Both the position numbers and the translations under genes were made by a program. 6,004 bases of DNA from Burkholderiaceae bacterium (lineage in GTDB: Bacteria > Pseudomonadota > Gammaproteobacteria > Burkholderiales > Burkholderiaceae): NCBI GenBank assembly GCA_023253905.1, contig JALREG010000430.1:1-6004 (forward strand). Reading direction: 5' to 3'. Positions 5,923-6,004 of the stretch are shown in pieces (positions within the stretch are counted from its first letter, which is position 1; each line of letters starts with the position of its first letter). The notes below the pieces were generated by a model that was given only the letters and a program-made list of their open reading frames with translations, searched no databases and was not told the origin of the DNA.

Positions 5923-6004
5923 ATGCAAAAACCCCTTCGCGTATTGATCTCAGGTGCTGGCGTAGGCGGGCTGTGCGCCGCCGCCGCGCTGCTCAGGCGG
6001 GGCA
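5923..6004 (+). CDS. N-terminus of an FAD-dependent oxidoreductase, probably a PHBH/UbiH-type monooxygenase (3' truncated by window edge)
   Basis: ATG 5923 opens a frame that stays open to the right edge, 27 codons. The residues are MQKPLRVLISGAGVGGLCAA and then AALLRRG. This is the first beta strand, glycine loop GxGxxG (G-A-G-V-G-G) and following helix of a Rossmann FAD-binding fold placed right at the N-terminus, as in aromatic-ring flavin hydroxylases and related FAD-dependent monooxygenases. The rest of the protein is outside the window, so the substrate and exact family cannot be fixed; other FAD or NAD Rossmann enzymes are possible. There is no recognisable Shine-Dalgarno before the ATG. 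The start codon shares the palindrome CATG with a minus-strand ATG. Confidence 0.7.
   Translation, partial: MQKPLRVLISGAGVGGLCAAAALLRRG

Noticed and set aside
5769..5924. N-terminal extension of the Bug gene to ATG 5924
   Set aside because: It would bury the signal peptide behind 52 residues. ATG 5768 has AGGAG 8 nt upstream and starts the signal peptide directly.
1..6004. Mobile element, CRISPR array, toxin-antitoxin or defence genes
   Set aside because: I saw no transposase, integrase, regularly spaced repeats, terminal inverted repeats with target duplication, or small paired genes; all large coding regions fit ordinary transport and metabolic families.

Overview
The window looks like chromosomal DNA from a high-GC betaproteobacterium, most likely Burkholderiales (Alcaligenaceae or Comamonadaceae-like). 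The main reason is one complete and one partial gene for Bug/TctC-type periplasmic solute-binding proteins, a family strongly expanded in that order, together with GC-rich codon use throughout. This placement is inferred from gene content; no 16S or other taxonomic marker is present.

Layout. (1) 1-108, + strand: the last 35 codons of a Bug-like binding protein. After a 71-bp gap comes 180-1070, + strand, a complete cytoplasmic protein of the NMT1 / 4,5-dihydroxyphthalate-decarboxylase-like fold. (2) 1073-1146, - strand: a complete tRNA-Gly with anticodon CCC and an encoded CCA, its 3' end only 2 bp from the stop of the preceding gene, with a good -10 box just upstream. (3) 1204-2535, - strand: a 12-helix major facilitator transporter. 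(4) A divergent gap of about 180 bp leads to 2717-4558, + strand, a large lipoprotein: a roughly 210-residue N-terminal region of unknown role joined to a GDSL/SGNH hydrolase, translated from a TTG start behind a strong Shine-Dalgarno site. (5) 4559-4775: a convergent gap with an interrupted hairpin of about 53 nt and a second, terminator-like structure. (6) 4776-5768, - strand: a complete Bug-family periplasmic binding protein. (7) 5923 to the right edge, + strand: the first 27 codons of an FAD-dependent oxidoreductase/monooxygenase, divergent from the Bug gene.

How the genes may work together. Both flanks carry the pattern of small catabolic loci, where a Bug protein captures an organic acid and sits next to a candidate aromatic-acid enzyme (a decarboxylase-like protein on the left, a flavin monooxygenase on the right). 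The centre holds a transporter of unknown substrate and a surface or periplasmic esterase. No TctA/TctB membrane subunits, regulator, transposase, integrase, phage gene, CRISPR array or defence gene is visible. I found no convincing undescribed system. The most unusual items are the two-part GDSL lipoprotein with its TTG start, the near-abutting tRNA and coding gene, and the hairpin after the esterase.
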